NCBI GenBank assembly: GCA_016124375.1
Contig: WGNV01000004.1
Location: 586,813 to 650,812, forward strand
Length of the DNA: 64,000 bases
Direction: 5' to 3'
Origin: Tepidisphaera sp.
GTDB taxonomy: Bacteria > Planctomycetota > Phycisphaerae > Phycisphaerales > UBA1924
Made by a program: the position numbers and the translations under genes. This document shows, piece after piece, positions 11,691-20,312 of this stretch. How positions within the stretch are numbered: position 1 is the stretch's first letter; the number at the start of each line of letters is the position of its first letter. The notes below the pieces were generated by a model. It had not been told where the DNA came from, ran no database searches, and was given only the letters and a program-made list of their open reading frames with translations.

Positions 11691-12241
11691 GCTGGGCGGG
11701 TTGCTGCTCGGGCTTCAGCGTATCGAGGCCCGGCAATCGGAGCGCTCGCGCCGCGGCGATGTTCATATTCCGCCTCCTTTGTTTTTGGGCCCACACTCTC
11801 CCATCACGTCCACCTGGATCTCCTGGATCAGCCGCTGTGGCCGGCGCGGGCGCAACTGGTGCATGTTGGAGTGGGCCAAGGTTGGAGGCAGATCGGGGAA
11901 TGGGTTGTGGGCGGAGGCGAGGTGGTGGAAGAGGGCCGCGGCTTTGCTGGTGGCCTTCCGTGGGGGCGAGCGTGGATTCGTGGAGATGTTGTTCTTGCGA
12001 GACGTGGTTGATGAGGATGGCGTAGCGGACGCGCGCGACGTCTCGCAAATGGAAGTCGGCAGAGCCGGTCTGGCTCACGATGGGGCGGGTGGTTTCGGGG
12101 GCTGGAGTGAAGTGGTGCGCGAGCATGGGGCCAAGTTAGATGCGCGGCGGGGAAATTGGAAGAGGGAAAGCGGGTATCACGCGAAATGCGCGCGCAAGGG
12201 CGGTAGATGCGAGCAAATTGTTGATGGAATGGGGATGCAAA

Positions 12242-12268
12242 GCGGCCCCGGCGAGATGCCGGGGCCGC
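12242..12268 (-). terminator. Strong GC hairpin, probable terminator of the protease gene
   Basis: Perfect 10-bp stem GCGGCCCCGG / CCGGGGCCGC with a 7-nt loop, 120 nt downstream of the protease stop. Read on the minus strand it is followed by a short TTTG. The T-tract is weak, so termination is likely but not certain. Confidence 0.55.
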
Positions 12269-12332
12269 GGGGGATGGAGTGGGGTTGGGGGTGGGTTGGT
12301 GGGGAGAAGCGCGTTGTTGTTTGGTGGTCGCG

Positions 12333-12359
12333 GAGACCCTCGCTTGCGCTTCGGGCTCG
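12333..12359. repeat. Repeat family D, intergenic copy
   Basis: 27 nt matching 8219-8245 in thiC except for one C/T difference. It lies about 30 nt beyond the 3' end of the protease gene. Confidence 0.75.
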
Positions 12360-12388
12360 TATCGGAAAGCTGCTGCGCTTCGCCGTCG

Positions 12389-14269
12389 CTAGTGCTGAAT
12401 CGCGGCGATGGTCTTCTTCGGGTCGATCACGTACCGCCCGGGCTGGCCCGGCAGCGGGTCGGCGTTGGACTTGATGGCGTCGATGACCTGCTGGGGCGTG
12501 AGGGTGGGCTTGAGGGCGATGATCTTGGCGGCGAGGTTGGTCACCTGCGGGGCGGCCATGGAGGTGCCGGAGAGATTGACCTTGCGCCCGCCGGGAATCA
12601 TGCTCTCGACGCGATAGCCGTTGGCGTAGAGCTCGACGTTTTTGCCGGTGGTGGAGAAGGTCGTCATCTTGTCGTGATCATCGACGGCGCCGACGGTGAG
12701 GAGGTTGGGCAGGCGCAGGCCGGCGGGGATGTACTCGGCGAAGTCGACATCGTTGTCTTCGTTGCCTGAGCCGGCGACGAAGAGGATGTCGGGGGCGCTC
12801 TTGATGGCCTCTTCGAGGCCTTGGCGCATCTCGGCGAAGATCTTGCGGCTCAGTTCCGCGCGCTCCTCGGCAGTCTTGCCCACGCCCTTGGCCTCGAGCA
12901 TGCCTTCGAAGGCGGAGCGGCCGACGCGCCAGCTCATGTTGACGACGCGCACGTTGGCCTTCTTGAGGTACGCCACCGCCTGGCGCATCGAGTCGCCCCA
13001 GGCCTTGCCTTCTTCGATGGTGGGCGCGTGGTCGGGGATGGCCTTGTAGGGCCAGTTTTCGGTGATGTGGAGGAGGCGGGCGAAGGGGTTGCCGGCGCTG
13101 GCGATGCCGGCGACGTGGGTGCCGTGGACGTAGCCACCGATGAGGCTCATGTCGTCGGTGAAGTCTTTGAGGGCGTCGCCCGTGAGAGACTTCATGTAGT
13201 TCTGGAAGGCTTCGACGCCGGGGTTGGTGACGCCGGTCTGCATGTCTTGGGAGGCGACGAGGAAGTCGATGCGTTGCTGCTTGTCGCCCTTGAGGCCGGC
13301 GAGGGAGGCGAGGGGGCCGGTGGTGGGCGTGTGGTCTTCGCCAAAGGCGATGCCGTGGATGTCGTCGACGAAGCCGTTGTGGTCGTCGTCCTTGCCGTCC
13401 GCTTTTTCGGCGGGGTTGGTCCAGAGTTGGTTGGGGTAGAGGGAGGTATCGACGCCGCTGTCCCAGATGCCGACGACGACGGGCGTGGCCTTGGTGTCGG
13501 CGGGGAGGGAGACGAGGCGCGGGGTCCAGAGGTCGGCGGCGGCCTGGGCGTTGGCGTGCTCGTCGAGGATGTCGCCGTAAACCTCGGCCATGAGGGGGAG
13601 GAGGCGCAGGCCGTAATCGAGGGTGGCGCGGGTGGAGACGATGGAAGAGGCGATTTCGGCGGGGATTTCGCCCTTGTTGGCGTCGATGATGGGGTCGAGC
13701 TGGTTGGAGACGGAGGCCTCGACGAGTTGGCGGGTGACCATTTTGGATTGGGCGCGGATGGCGACCATGCGGTCTTTGATGGGCTCGAAGGGGAGGGCCT
13801 GAAGGTTTCTCTTGAGTTCGGCCTTGAAGGCGGCGGCGAAGGGCTCGCTGGATTCGTCTTTGCTGACTTTGAGAGCCGCGATGCGGGCCTGGAGGGCCTG
13901 GCCCCGCATGAGCTTTTCCTGGTCTTTGGTTTCGAGGTCTTTGGCCTTGAGGGTGTATTCGAGGGCGGTGGAGAGGTCGCCCTTGACGGTGTAGGCGGCG
14001 GCGATGAAGTCGTAGTAGCCCCGCAGGGTGGAGGGATCTTTGATGTCGTACTTCTGGAGGTCGTCGAGCGTGTCGGCGAGGACATGATCGAGGAGGGGGC
14101 GAAACTTGGCGTCGTCGGTGATGAGTTCGAGGGCCTTGCCTTCGACCTTGTAGCGGTGGCGGGGCAGATCGTCGGCGGTTTTGACCTCGATCTTGGGCGT
14201 GGGCTGAGCCCACGCGACTGAGCCACCTGCGAGAACTGCCAATGCCAGGACTACTGAGAACCGCCTCAT
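12389..14269 (-). CDS. Exported S8 (subtilisin-like) serine protease
   Basis: 626 residues from the ATG at 14269, which has GGGAGG upstream and opens a signal peptide (MRRFSVVLALAVLAGGSVAWAQ). The catalytic triad is complete: Asp in VVGIWDSGVDTS, His in YVHGTHVAGIA and Ser in LSGTSMAAPQV. Before the catalytic domain there is a roughly 240-residue helical region that does not look like a standard I9 propeptide. Between the Asp and His blocks there is an insert of about 110 residues. An extracytoplasmic degradative or processing protease is likely; the target is unknown. Confidence 0.9.
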   Translation of the reverse strand: MRRFSVVLALAVLAGGSVAWAQPTPKIEVKTADDLPRHRYKVEGKALELITDDAKFRPLLDHVLADTLDDLQKYDIKDPSTLRGYYDFIAAAYTVKGDLSTALEYTLKAKDLETKDQEKLMRGQALQARIAALKVSKDESSEPFAAAFKAELKRNLQALPFEPIKDRMVAIRAQSKMVTRQLVEASVSNQLDPIIDANKGEIPAEIASSIVSTRATLDYGLRLLPLMAEVYGDILDEHANAQAAADLWTPRLVSLPADTKATPVVVGIWDSGVDTSLYPNQLWTNPAEKADGKDDDHNGFVDDIHGIAFGEDHTPTTGPLASLAGLKGDKQQRIDFLVASQDMQTGVTNPGVEAFQNYMKSLTGDALKDFTDDMSLIGGYVHGTHVAGIASAGNPFARLLHITENWPYKAIPDHAPTIEEGKAWGDSMRQAVAYLKKANVRVVNMSWRVGRSAFEGMLEAKGVGKTAEERAELSRKIFAEMRQGLEEAIKSAPDILFVAGSGNEDNDVDFAEYIPAGLRLPNLLTVGAVDDHDKMTTFSTTGKNVELYANGYRVESMIPGGRKVNLSGTSMAAPQVTNLAAKIIALKPTLTPQQVIDAIKSNADPLPGQPGRYVIDPKKTIAAIQH

Positions 14270-14608
14270 ACCGACCTCCCGCGAAACACCCCTGAAGGGA
14301 AAGCGATGGGCGGAGCGCGAGGGACCGCGCCGGGCGTTGTTCAGCCCGGGAGCCCGATGAGCGTGCGCTTGGCCCACCACTCGCCACGGCCCGAAACCGC
14401 GTTCCGGGAGCCTTGGACGTGAGGTCATTGGAAAAGAGGGCGGCAGATTTCAAACATTCGCACAAATTCCTGGCGGGGTGGTGATGTTCGGTTGGCGGCT
14501 TGATTGAACGCGAGACGCGGTCGTGCGTGGGTGTTGGAGGACGCCGGCTGGGCTTGGCGAACCGGTCGCGAAAAACTGAACGCGGCGGGCACCGAATAAT
14601 GTTGTGAA
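14270..14608. other. Divergent intergenic region, nothing recognised
   Basis: 339 nt between the divergently transcribed protease and the PH-like membrane protein. It should hold both promoters, but I see no clear -35/-10 pair, riboswitch or repeat. Confidence 0.5.
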
Positions 14609-15235
14609 ATGAGTGCCGAGACTTCTGCCGCGAGCGATGGGATTCCGGCTGACCTTCGGGAGTTCTTGGAGCGGGAGATCGACCCGGGCGAGAAGGTGCT
14701 GTGGTGCGGGCGGCCGGACGCGTCGCGGGTGTTCAGGCAGACGCTGGCGCCGGCGGGGTTCCTTGCAAGCTTTGGGTTGGGCATTGGAACGTGGTCGATT
14801 TTGCTGTGCGTCTCGACGTGGAGGATGCTTCACAACCTGCCGCCGGGGCCTTTGATGATGAATCGTCAATCGGTGACCAGCGGGGATCTTTGGCTGGGCG
14901 TGATTGTCAGCGGCATATTTCTCTTGCTCGGAGGCGTCCTCCTGATCCTGCCGTTTCGAGAGGCGGCACGGGCGCGTCGCACGGTGTATGCCGTGACGCC
15001 GACGCGGGTGATGGAGGTGTTCGCACGCAAGAGTGGTTTGGCGAAGGTGCAGGCTGTTGAGCCCGGGCACCCGCTCCATATTCAGCGGAACGACTATGCC
15101 GCGGATCGGGGCGACGTGCTTCTTTACCCCCGGGCCAACAACCATGCTTTGCTGAAACTGACGGGCGTGGAGAAGCCCCGCGAGGTGGAGCGGCTGATCC
15201 GGGCGACGTTCGACCCGCCCGTGCCGAGGCCCTGA
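14609..15235 (+). CDS. Membrane protein resembling bacterial PH-domain proteins
   Basis: 208 residues. The N-terminal motif DPGEKVLWCGRPDASRVFRQ followed by two membrane helices (about residues 48-68 and 92-114), then RRTVYAVTPTRVMEV, resembles the bacterial PH (bPH_2/YdbS-like) layout, in which a short beta domain follows two helices. Assignment to that family is by pattern only. Function is unknown. Confidence 0.6.
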   Translation: MSAETSAASDGIPADLREFLEREIDPGEKVLWCGRPDASRVFRQTLAPAGFLASFGLGIGTWSILLCVSTWRMLHNLPPGPLMMNRQSVTSGDLWLGVIVSGIFLLLGGVLLILPFREAARARRTVYAVTPTRVMEVFARKSGLAKVQAVEPGHPLHIQRNDYAADRGDVLLYPRANNHALLKLTGVEKPREVERLIRATFDPPVPRP

Positions 15236-15316
15236 TGGTGTCAAGCCCGGCCCCGGACTGACCGACCATGAATACGCTTGGCGGCTTCGTGGCCCGTTTC
15301 ACCTTTGGAGCAGTTC

Positions 15317-16288
15317 ATGCCGTACGACCTTGCCAACAAGCGGATCATTTTGACGGGCGGCGCCGGGTTTCTGGGGCGGCATGTCGTGCAGCGGCTGCAC
15401 GCCCGGGGCGTGCCCGATTCGAACATCTTTATCCCCCGGCGGCGGGACTTTGATCTGACCGACATGGCCGAAGTGCAGCGCCTGTATCGCGTGGCCTTCA
15501 AGAACGCCAAGGCCGACGTGGTGATTCACCTGGCGGCCGAGGTTGGTGGCATCGGGGCGAATCGCGATAACCCGGGGCGGTACTTCTACGCGAACATGGC
15601 GATGGCGCTGCACCTGATCGAGCAGGCGCGGCTCGACGGCATCATCGAGCGGGGCGGGAAGTTCGTTCAGACCGGGACGATTTGCGCGTACCCGAAGTTC
15701 ACGCCCGTGCCGTTCAAGGAAGATGACTTGTGGAACGGTTACCCGGAAGAGACCAACGCGCCGTACGGCGTGGCGAAGAAAGCCGCGTGGCAGATGCTGG
15801 ACGCGTACAAGCTGCAGTACAGGCTGCACAGCGCGTACATCTTGCCCGTGAACCTGTATGGGCCTTGGGATAATTTTGATCTGCATTCGAGCCATGTGAT
15901 TCCGGCGCTGATTCGCAAGTGCATCGAGGCGCAGCAGCGGGGCGACAAGGAGATCGTGTGCTGGGGGACGGGGCAGGCGAGTCGCGAGTTCCTCTATGTG
16001 GATGACGCGGCGGAGGGGATCGTGCGGGCGACCGAAGTGATGGACGATCCGACGCCGCTCAACCTGGGCGCGGGGTTCGAGATCACGATCAAGAACCTGG
16101 TTGAGTTGATCGTGAAACTGACGGGTTTCAAGGGCGGGATCGTGTGGGACACGACCAAGCCCGATGGGCAGCCTCGGCGGCAGTTGAGCGTGGACAAGGC
16201 GGGGAAGATGCTGGGGTGGAAGGCGCAGGTGTCGTTTGAGGATGGGCTGAAGCGGACGATCGAGTGGTATCGGGCTCACGCGAAGTGA
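15317..16288 (+). CDS. fcl: GDP-L-fucose synthase / NAD-dependent epimerase
   Basis: 323 residues from the ATG at 15317 (GGAG 6-7 nt upstream). It has an extended SDR fold: the cofactor site [15 protein letters not shown], the catalytic Tyr and Lys in [12 protein letters not shown], and the fucose-synthase marker [24 protein letters not shown]. WcaG/Fcl enzymes make GDP-L-fucose by epimerising and reducing a 4-keto sugar. No GDP-mannose dehydratase is visible in the window. It sits just upstream of the flagellin and glycosyltransferase genes and may supply a nucleotide sugar for them. Confidence 0.85.
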   Translation: MPYDLANKRIILTGGAGFLGRHVVQRLHARGVPDSNIFIPRRRDFDLTDMAEVQRLYRVAFKNAKADVVIHLAAEVGGIGANRDNPGRYFYANMAMALHLIEQARLDGIIERGGKFVQTGTICAYPKFTPVPFKEDDLWNGYPEETNAPYGVAKKAAWQMLDAYKLQYRLHSAYILPVNLYGPWDNFDLHSSHVIPALIRKCIEAQQRGDKEIVCWGTGQASREFLYVDDAAEGIVRATEVMDDPTPLNLGAGFEITIKNLVELIVKLTGFKGGIVWDTTKPDGQPRRQLSVDKAGKMLGWKAQVSFEDGLKRTIEWYRAHAK

Positions 16289-16330
16289 GTATGGGGCCGG
16301 GCGCGCGGAGAGCGCGTGGGCGGGCGCGAC

Positions 16331-16356
16331 CCGGACCTTCGAGGACTCAGGTCCGG
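16331..16356. repeat. Hairpin repeat family E, copy 1
   Basis: 8-bp stem CCGGACCT / AGGTCCGG with a 10-nt loop, flanked by GAC on the left and CGTCA on the right. The same architecture and flanks occur at 35453-35479. It lies just after the fucose-synthase-like gene and could also serve as a terminator, though no T-tract follows. Confidence 0.6.
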
Positions 16357-16388
16357 CGTCAACGGATGGGGATGGGGTAGGTGAATCG

Positions 16389-16754
16389 CTAGCCTCGGAT
16401 GTCGTCCAGCGGGAAGGCGGGGCGGGCGAGGGGTCGCATGACGAGCGCAAGGAGCGCCCGCTCGGAGTCATCGCCCGCGATGCGGTTGGTTTTGATGATG
16501 GCGCAGGCGGTGCAGCGGTGGATGATGGCCCACTCGCCGTCCGGGGCACGAACCTCGATGCCGATGGGTTCCATCGGGGCGCGGCAGGGGCTGGCGCGGT
16601 CGCCCGGCTGCTCGTCGACGTGGCGGCTGTAGAGGCACGCCGGGCAGTGGTTGCGGTGCTTGGTGCCCCAGGCTTCGCCCGGCACTTGGAGTTTGCAGCG
16701 GATGCAGGTGAAGCCGGCCGCCTCGTGGCGGCGGGCGCGATCGTGATGTGACAT
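16389..16754 (-). CDS. RNHCP-domain protein
   Basis: 121 residues from the ATG at 16754. The family signature is present: FTCIRCKLQVPGEAWGTKHRNHCPACL, including the RNHCP string, followed by SRHVD. A second Cys pair, CTAC, lies near residue 90. This is probably a small zinc-binding protein. Function is unknown for the family. It is divergent from the flagellin gene. Confidence 0.85.
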   Translation of the reverse strand: MSHHDRARRHEAAGFTCIRCKLQVPGEAWGTKHRNHCPACLYSRHVDEQPGDRASPCRAPMEPIGIEVRAPDGEWAIIHRCTACAIIKTNRIAGDDSERALLALVMRPLARPAFPLDDIRG

Positions 16755-16938
16755 GGGTGACTGGTTCCGACTGGGCCTCAAAGGGCCTCGATCCCGAATC
16801 TTCGAAGAGATTCGCCCGCCAGCTCAGCTCGCCCTTTGCGCGCAGGCAATCGCGCAAACGCAACTTGATGGGATGCGTGCGAGCCACACTGCGGCTTTCA
16901 GGCAGTCGCTGTCGTCACGGGGCCAGTATATCCCCGCG

Positions 16939-17847
16939 ATGTCCCAGAACCCGACTGGTTCCGCTGAATGGTCCCACGCGGATATCCGATTCCCGCTTGA
17001 AGTGCCTGGCATCAGCGCCATTTCGTCCAATAACTTCGGTATCGCGGCGTATCACAAGGCCTCGAAAGAGGTGTACAGCGCGCTGGAGCGGCTGTCGACC
17101 GGGAAGAAGATCAACCGAGCCGCGGACGATCCGTCGGGCTTTATCGCCGTCACCCAGCTCAAGGTGCGCAGCAAGGAACTCCACACCAAGATCGACGTCA
17201 TCGATCAGCAGATCGCCGGGCAGGGGGCGTTGGATGGGGGCGTCGCCACGCTCAACGAGCAGGTGCTGTCGCTGCAGAGCCTGGTGCTTCAGTCGGCCAA
17301 CACCGGCGCGATCACCAAGGACGAGGTCAACGCCAACCAGATCCAGGTCAACGCGATTCTCGATTCGATCGATTACCTCTCCAATACCACCTTTTTCAAG
17401 GGAAATCAGATCCTGAGCGGCGAGAACACCAACACCCTGGGCTCGTGGAACATCACGATCACGGACAAGGACGGCAACCAGACCACCAAGTCGGTCTCGC
17501 TGAAGGATCTGCGGGAGGGCGGGCTGCTCTCGCTGTCGGGCGATCACCTCGACGCCGCCCAGGATGTCGTGAAGGCGGCGGTGTCGGCGCTGACGACGCA
17601 GCGGGCGGGCATCGGCAACAACATCCGAACGCTGCAGAGCAACCAGCGGCTGGCCCTGTCGGAGCTCGAGTCCACTGAGCAGGCGCGGTCGGACCTCGAG
17701 GACACGGATTTCGCGGCGGAGGCCTCGAACCTGATCCATGGCCAGACGCAGCAGCAGGCGGCGATCTTCGTGGCGCATTACTTCGATCAGCAGCGGGCCG
17801 AGCAGACGCTGGCGTTGCTGAAGCCGCTGGCAAACTCGGCGGCCTAG
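16939..17847 (+). CDS. fliC: Flagellin (short form)
   Basis: About 302 residues from the ATG at 16939; an in-frame start at 16753 would add 62 unlikely residues. The N-terminal D0/D1 block (SALERLSTGKKINRAADDPSGFI) and the C-terminal D1/D0 block (STEQARSDLEDTDFAAEASNL ... TLALLKPLA) are both clear. The part between is only about 120 residues, so the variable outer domains are largely absent. The extreme N-terminus (MSQNPTGSAEW...) does not resemble the usual MAxxINTN start. No other flagellar gene is nearby; glycosyltransferase genes follow within a few nucleotides. Confidence 0.88.
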   Translation: MSQNPTGSAEWSHADIRFPLEVPGISAISSNNFGIAAYHKASKEVYSALERLSTGKKINRAADDPSGFIAVTQLKVRSKELHTKIDVIDQQIAGQGALDGGVATLNEQVLSLQSLVLQSANTGAITKDEVNANQIQVNAILDSIDYLSNTTFFKGNQILSGENTNTLGSWNITITDKDGNQTTKSVSLKDLREGGLLSLSGDHLDAAQDVVKAAVSALTTQRAGIGNNIRTLQSNQRLALSELESTEQARSDLEDTDFAAEASNLIHGQTQQQAAIFVAHYFDQQRAEQTLALLKPLANSAA

Positions 17848-17850
17848 CCG

Positions 17851-19314
17851 ATGCCGCGGGGCTGGCGTGCCGATAATCCCCCCGTGACGAGCGATGGTCC
17901 GAACAAACCCCTGCACGTGGTGCTGCTGAACCAGCCGTTCTTCCCGGACGTGGTGTCGACCGCGCAGATCGCCAAGGACCTGGCGGACGCGTTGGTGCGG
18001 CGCGGGCACAAGGTGACGGCAGTGGCGAGCCGCTCGGTGTATGGGCAGGCGGGTGCGGCGCTGCCCCGGCGCGAGGAGGTGCCGGTGAGGCACGCCGATG
18101 GCGGGCTGGCGGGGCACATCAGCGTGCGGCGGGTGGGGCTGAGCGTGTTCGGGAAGAAGGGCATCGCGGCGCGGCTGGCGGACTTCTTGTTCTTTTATCT
18201 GCTGGCGACGCTGCGGGTGCTGACGCTGCCCAGGCCGGACATCGTGGTAGGGTTCACGACGCCGCCGTTTATTGCGTGCGTGGGCGTACTGGCGCGCTGG
18301 CTGCGGGGCTCGAAGTCGGTGTATTGGGTGATGGACCTGTACCCGGATGTGGCGATCGAGTGCGGGGTGATGAAGCCCGGCTCGCTGACGGCGCGATTTT
18401 TCGAGCGGCTGAGCCGTTGGCTGCTGAAGAAGAGCAGTGCAGTGGTCGTGCTGGGGCGTTGCATGCGTGAACGGGTGCTGGCGAAGGGGATTGCGCCCGA
18501 CAAGGTTGCGTGGATTCCGGTGTGGGCGGACCTTTCGGGCATTTCGCCGGTGGCGCACGAGGCGAACCCGTACCGGGCGAAGTTCGCGCCGGGGGGCGAG
18601 TTTGTGGTGATGTACTCGGGCAATCTGGGCATCGGGCATGACGCGCAGACCATGATCGACGCGATGAAGCTGCTGAAGGATGACGCGACGATCCGGTTTG
18701 TGTTTGTGGGAGGCGGGAAGCGTCGGCGTGAGGTGGAGGAGGCGGCGGCCCGGGAGAAGCTGACGAACTTTGCGTGGTTTGAATACCAGCCACGCGAGGC
18801 GCTGGGGCAGAGCCTGTCGGCGGCGGATGTTCACTTGATTTCCCTGCGGCGCGGGCTGGAGGGGATCATGGTGCCGAGCAAGCTGTTCGGGGTGATGGCG
18901 GCAGGGCGTGCGTCGATTTACATCGGCGAGCCGTCGAGCGAGATCTGGCGGGTGTTGGGCGAAGCGGGCGCGGGGGTGATGACGAAAGAGGGCGATGGGC
19001 CGGCGCTGGCGCGGACGATCGTGGAACTGCGCGATGAGCTGGCGCGGCGCCGGGCGATGGGGGAGGCGGCCCGGCTGGGGATCGAAGGGAAGTTTGACGC
19101 CGCGACGAGCTGCCGGGCGTGGATCACGCTGCTGGAGCGATTGGGGCGGGGCGCACCGATTGAGCCCGACGGACTGGGCCGGATTACCCCCGCGGGGGCG
19201 AACCCAGGGGAAAAGGGCAGTTCCGACCGGCGTCAAGCTTCCAGCCAAACTCAGGTCTCGTCCGGCAATACCCCGGGTCACGGAGAGAATACCCTCGCTC
19301 GCACCCGCGCATGA
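17851..19314 (+). CDS. Family 4 glycosyltransferase (WcaI/WbuB-like)
   Basis: 487 residues. The N-terminal Rossmann domain (HVVLLNQPFFPDVVSTAQIAKDLADALVRRGHKVTAVASR) is typical of GT4 enzymes of the WcaI/WbuB type. The C-terminal nucleotide-sugar domain has VVMYSGNLGIGHDAQTMIDA and the E-rich motif LRRGLEGIMVPSKLFGVMAAG. It starts 3 nt after the flagellin stop, with no ribosome-binding site at 17851; a GTG at 17884 is an alternative. It overlaps the next gene by 4 nt (ATGA). The likely role is glycan assembly, of either exopolysaccharide or flagellin. Confidence 0.85.
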   Translation: MPRGWRADNPPVTSDGPNKPLHVVLLNQPFFPDVVSTAQIAKDLADALVRRGHKVTAVASRSVYGQAGAALPRREEVPVRHADGGLAGHISVRRVGLSVFGKKGIAARLADFLFFYLLATLRVLTLPRPDIVVGFTTPPFIACVGVLARWLRGSKSVYWVMDLYPDVAIECGVMKPGSLTARFFERLSRWLLKKSSAVVVLGRCMRERVLAKGIAPDKVAWIPVWADLSGISPVAHEANPYRAKFAPGGEFVVMYSGNLGIGHDAQTMIDAMKLLKDDATIRFVFVGGGKRRREVEEAAAREKLTNFAWFEYQPREALGQSLSAADVHLISLRRGLEGIMVPSKLFGVMAAGRASIYIGEPSSEIWRVLGEAGAGVMTKEGDGPALARTIVELRDELARRRAMGEAARLGIEGKFDAATSCRAWITLLERLGRGAPIEPDGLGRITPAGANPGEKGSSDRRQASSQTQVSSGNTPGHGENTLARTRA

Positions 19315-20273
19315 CCAGCAACACCGCTCAACCCGAGTTTCCGATCCGCGGCTCCGTGCCGGTCTCGGTGGTCATCCTCACCCTCAACGAGGAACTGAAT
19401 ATCGCGGATTGCCTTCGAAGCTGCGCCTGGTGCGATGACGTCCACGTGGTCGACAGCGGCTCCAACGACCGCACGATCGAGATCGCCCGCGAGATGGGCG
19501 CGAACACCTATTACCATCCGTTCGAATCGTTCGGGGCACAGCGGAACTGGGCGATTGATCACACCAACGCCAAGCACGACTGGATCTTCCACCTTGACGC
19601 TGACGAACGATTCACGCCCGCGCTGGTAGCTGAAATGGCCCGCGTCGTCGGTTCAAATCCGCGCGAAGCGGGCTACTCCATCGCGTCCAAACTCATGTTT
19701 ATGGGACGCTGGCTGAAGCGCACCGCGGGTTACCCCACCTACCAGATGCGCTTCTTCCACAAGACCCGGATGCGGTTCACGGATTGGGGTCACGGTCAAA
19801 GAGAGCTGACAGACGGACTGGTGGGAACCCTTGAAGAACCTTATCTGCACTACGCCCTCTCGAAGGGGCTGGTGGATTTTCTGGATCGGCACAACACCTA
19901 CAGCACGAAGGAGGCATTGCAGGCGCTGGAAGCCCAGCGCCAGCCGGTGAATCTCTCGGATCTCACGACCAGCGATCCGGTCATCCGGCGGCGGGCGCTC
20001 AAGAACCTGTCGTATCGCCTGCCATTCCGGGCGACCCTCCGCTATTGGGTCACGCTTTGGATTCTCGGGGCGGTTTGCGAGGGTGAGCCCGGACGCACGT
20101 ACGCCGCGCTCATGCATGTATATGAGCGAATGATCACACTGAAGATTCGGGTGCTGCGATCGAACATGCGTCGGCAAGCGAAGGGGTCGAAGGACCTGTT
20201 TGAGGTCGCGCCGCCAGCGTTGCCCGGCGGCAAGTCATCGGGCGTGCATTCGACAAATACGACCACCCCTTAG
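19311..20273 (+). CDS. Family 2 glycosyltransferase (WaaE/KdtX-like)
   Basis: 320 residues. The GT-A fold start SVVILTLNEELNIADCLRSC is followed by DVHVVDSGSNDRTIEIA and the metal-binding DxD motif in FHLDADERF, then FGAQRNWAIDH. These match the WaaE/KdtX-type lipopolysaccharide-core glucosyltransferase group. It is translationally coupled to the preceding gene by a 4-nt overlap. The acceptor is not known. Confidence 0.87.
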   Translation: MTSNTAQPEFPIRGSVPVSVVILTLNEELNIADCLRSCAWCDDVHVVDSGSNDRTIEIAREMGANTYYHPFESFGAQRNWAIDHTNAKHDWIFHLDADERFTPALVAEMARVVGSNPREAGYSIASKLMFMGRWLKRTAGYPTYQMRFFHKTRMRFTDWGHGQRELTDGLVGTLEEPYLHYALSKGLVDFLDRHNTYSTKEALQALEAQRQPVNLSDLTTSDPVIRRRALKNLSYRLPFRATLRYWVTLWILGAVCEGEPGRTYAALMHVYERMITLKIRVLRSNMRRQAKGSKDLFEVAPPALPGGKSSGVHSTNTTTP

Positions 20274-20312
20274 TCTGCACCGAACGCGGGTTCTGCTACG
20301 CTGGTCTCGTTC

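Larger units (their letters stand above)
11691..12388. other. 698-nt stretch without a confident gene
   Basis: No convincing coding region. On the minus strand a very good Shine-Dalgarno (AAAGGAGG, complement of 11773-11780) precedes an ATG at 11766 (MNIAAARALRLPGLDTLKP). That frame is shifted relative to the MFS gene it runs into. The rest holds a strong hairpin at 12242-12268 and a family D repeat at 12333. Otherwise nothing recognisable. Confidence 0.6.

Noticed and set aside
11689..12474. 261-codon plus-strand ORF in the gap between the MFS and protease genes
   Set aside because: Trp/Gly/Arg-rich translation, no ribosome-binding site, overlaps the start of the MFS gene and the end of the protease gene.
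12821..14221. 466-codon ORF antisense to the subtilase
   Set aside because: Gly/Val/Glu-rich repetitive translation with no domain, opposite a gene with an intact catalytic triad.
16681..16700. Possible sigma-54 promoter upstream of flagellin (GGCAC ... TTTGCA)
   Set aside because: The GG-to-GC spacing is 12 nt instead of the required 10, and the distance to the flagellin start is over 200 nt.
16915..19281. 788-codon ORF antisense to flagellin and the GT4 gene
   Set aside because: Arg/His/Pro-rich translation spanning two well-supported genes; shadow.
19625..19660. GGTTCAAATCC, resembling a tRNA T-loop
   Set aside because: It lies inside the GT2 reading frame, and no acceptor stem, D arm or anticodon arm can be built around it. 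No tRNA or rRNA gene was found in the window.
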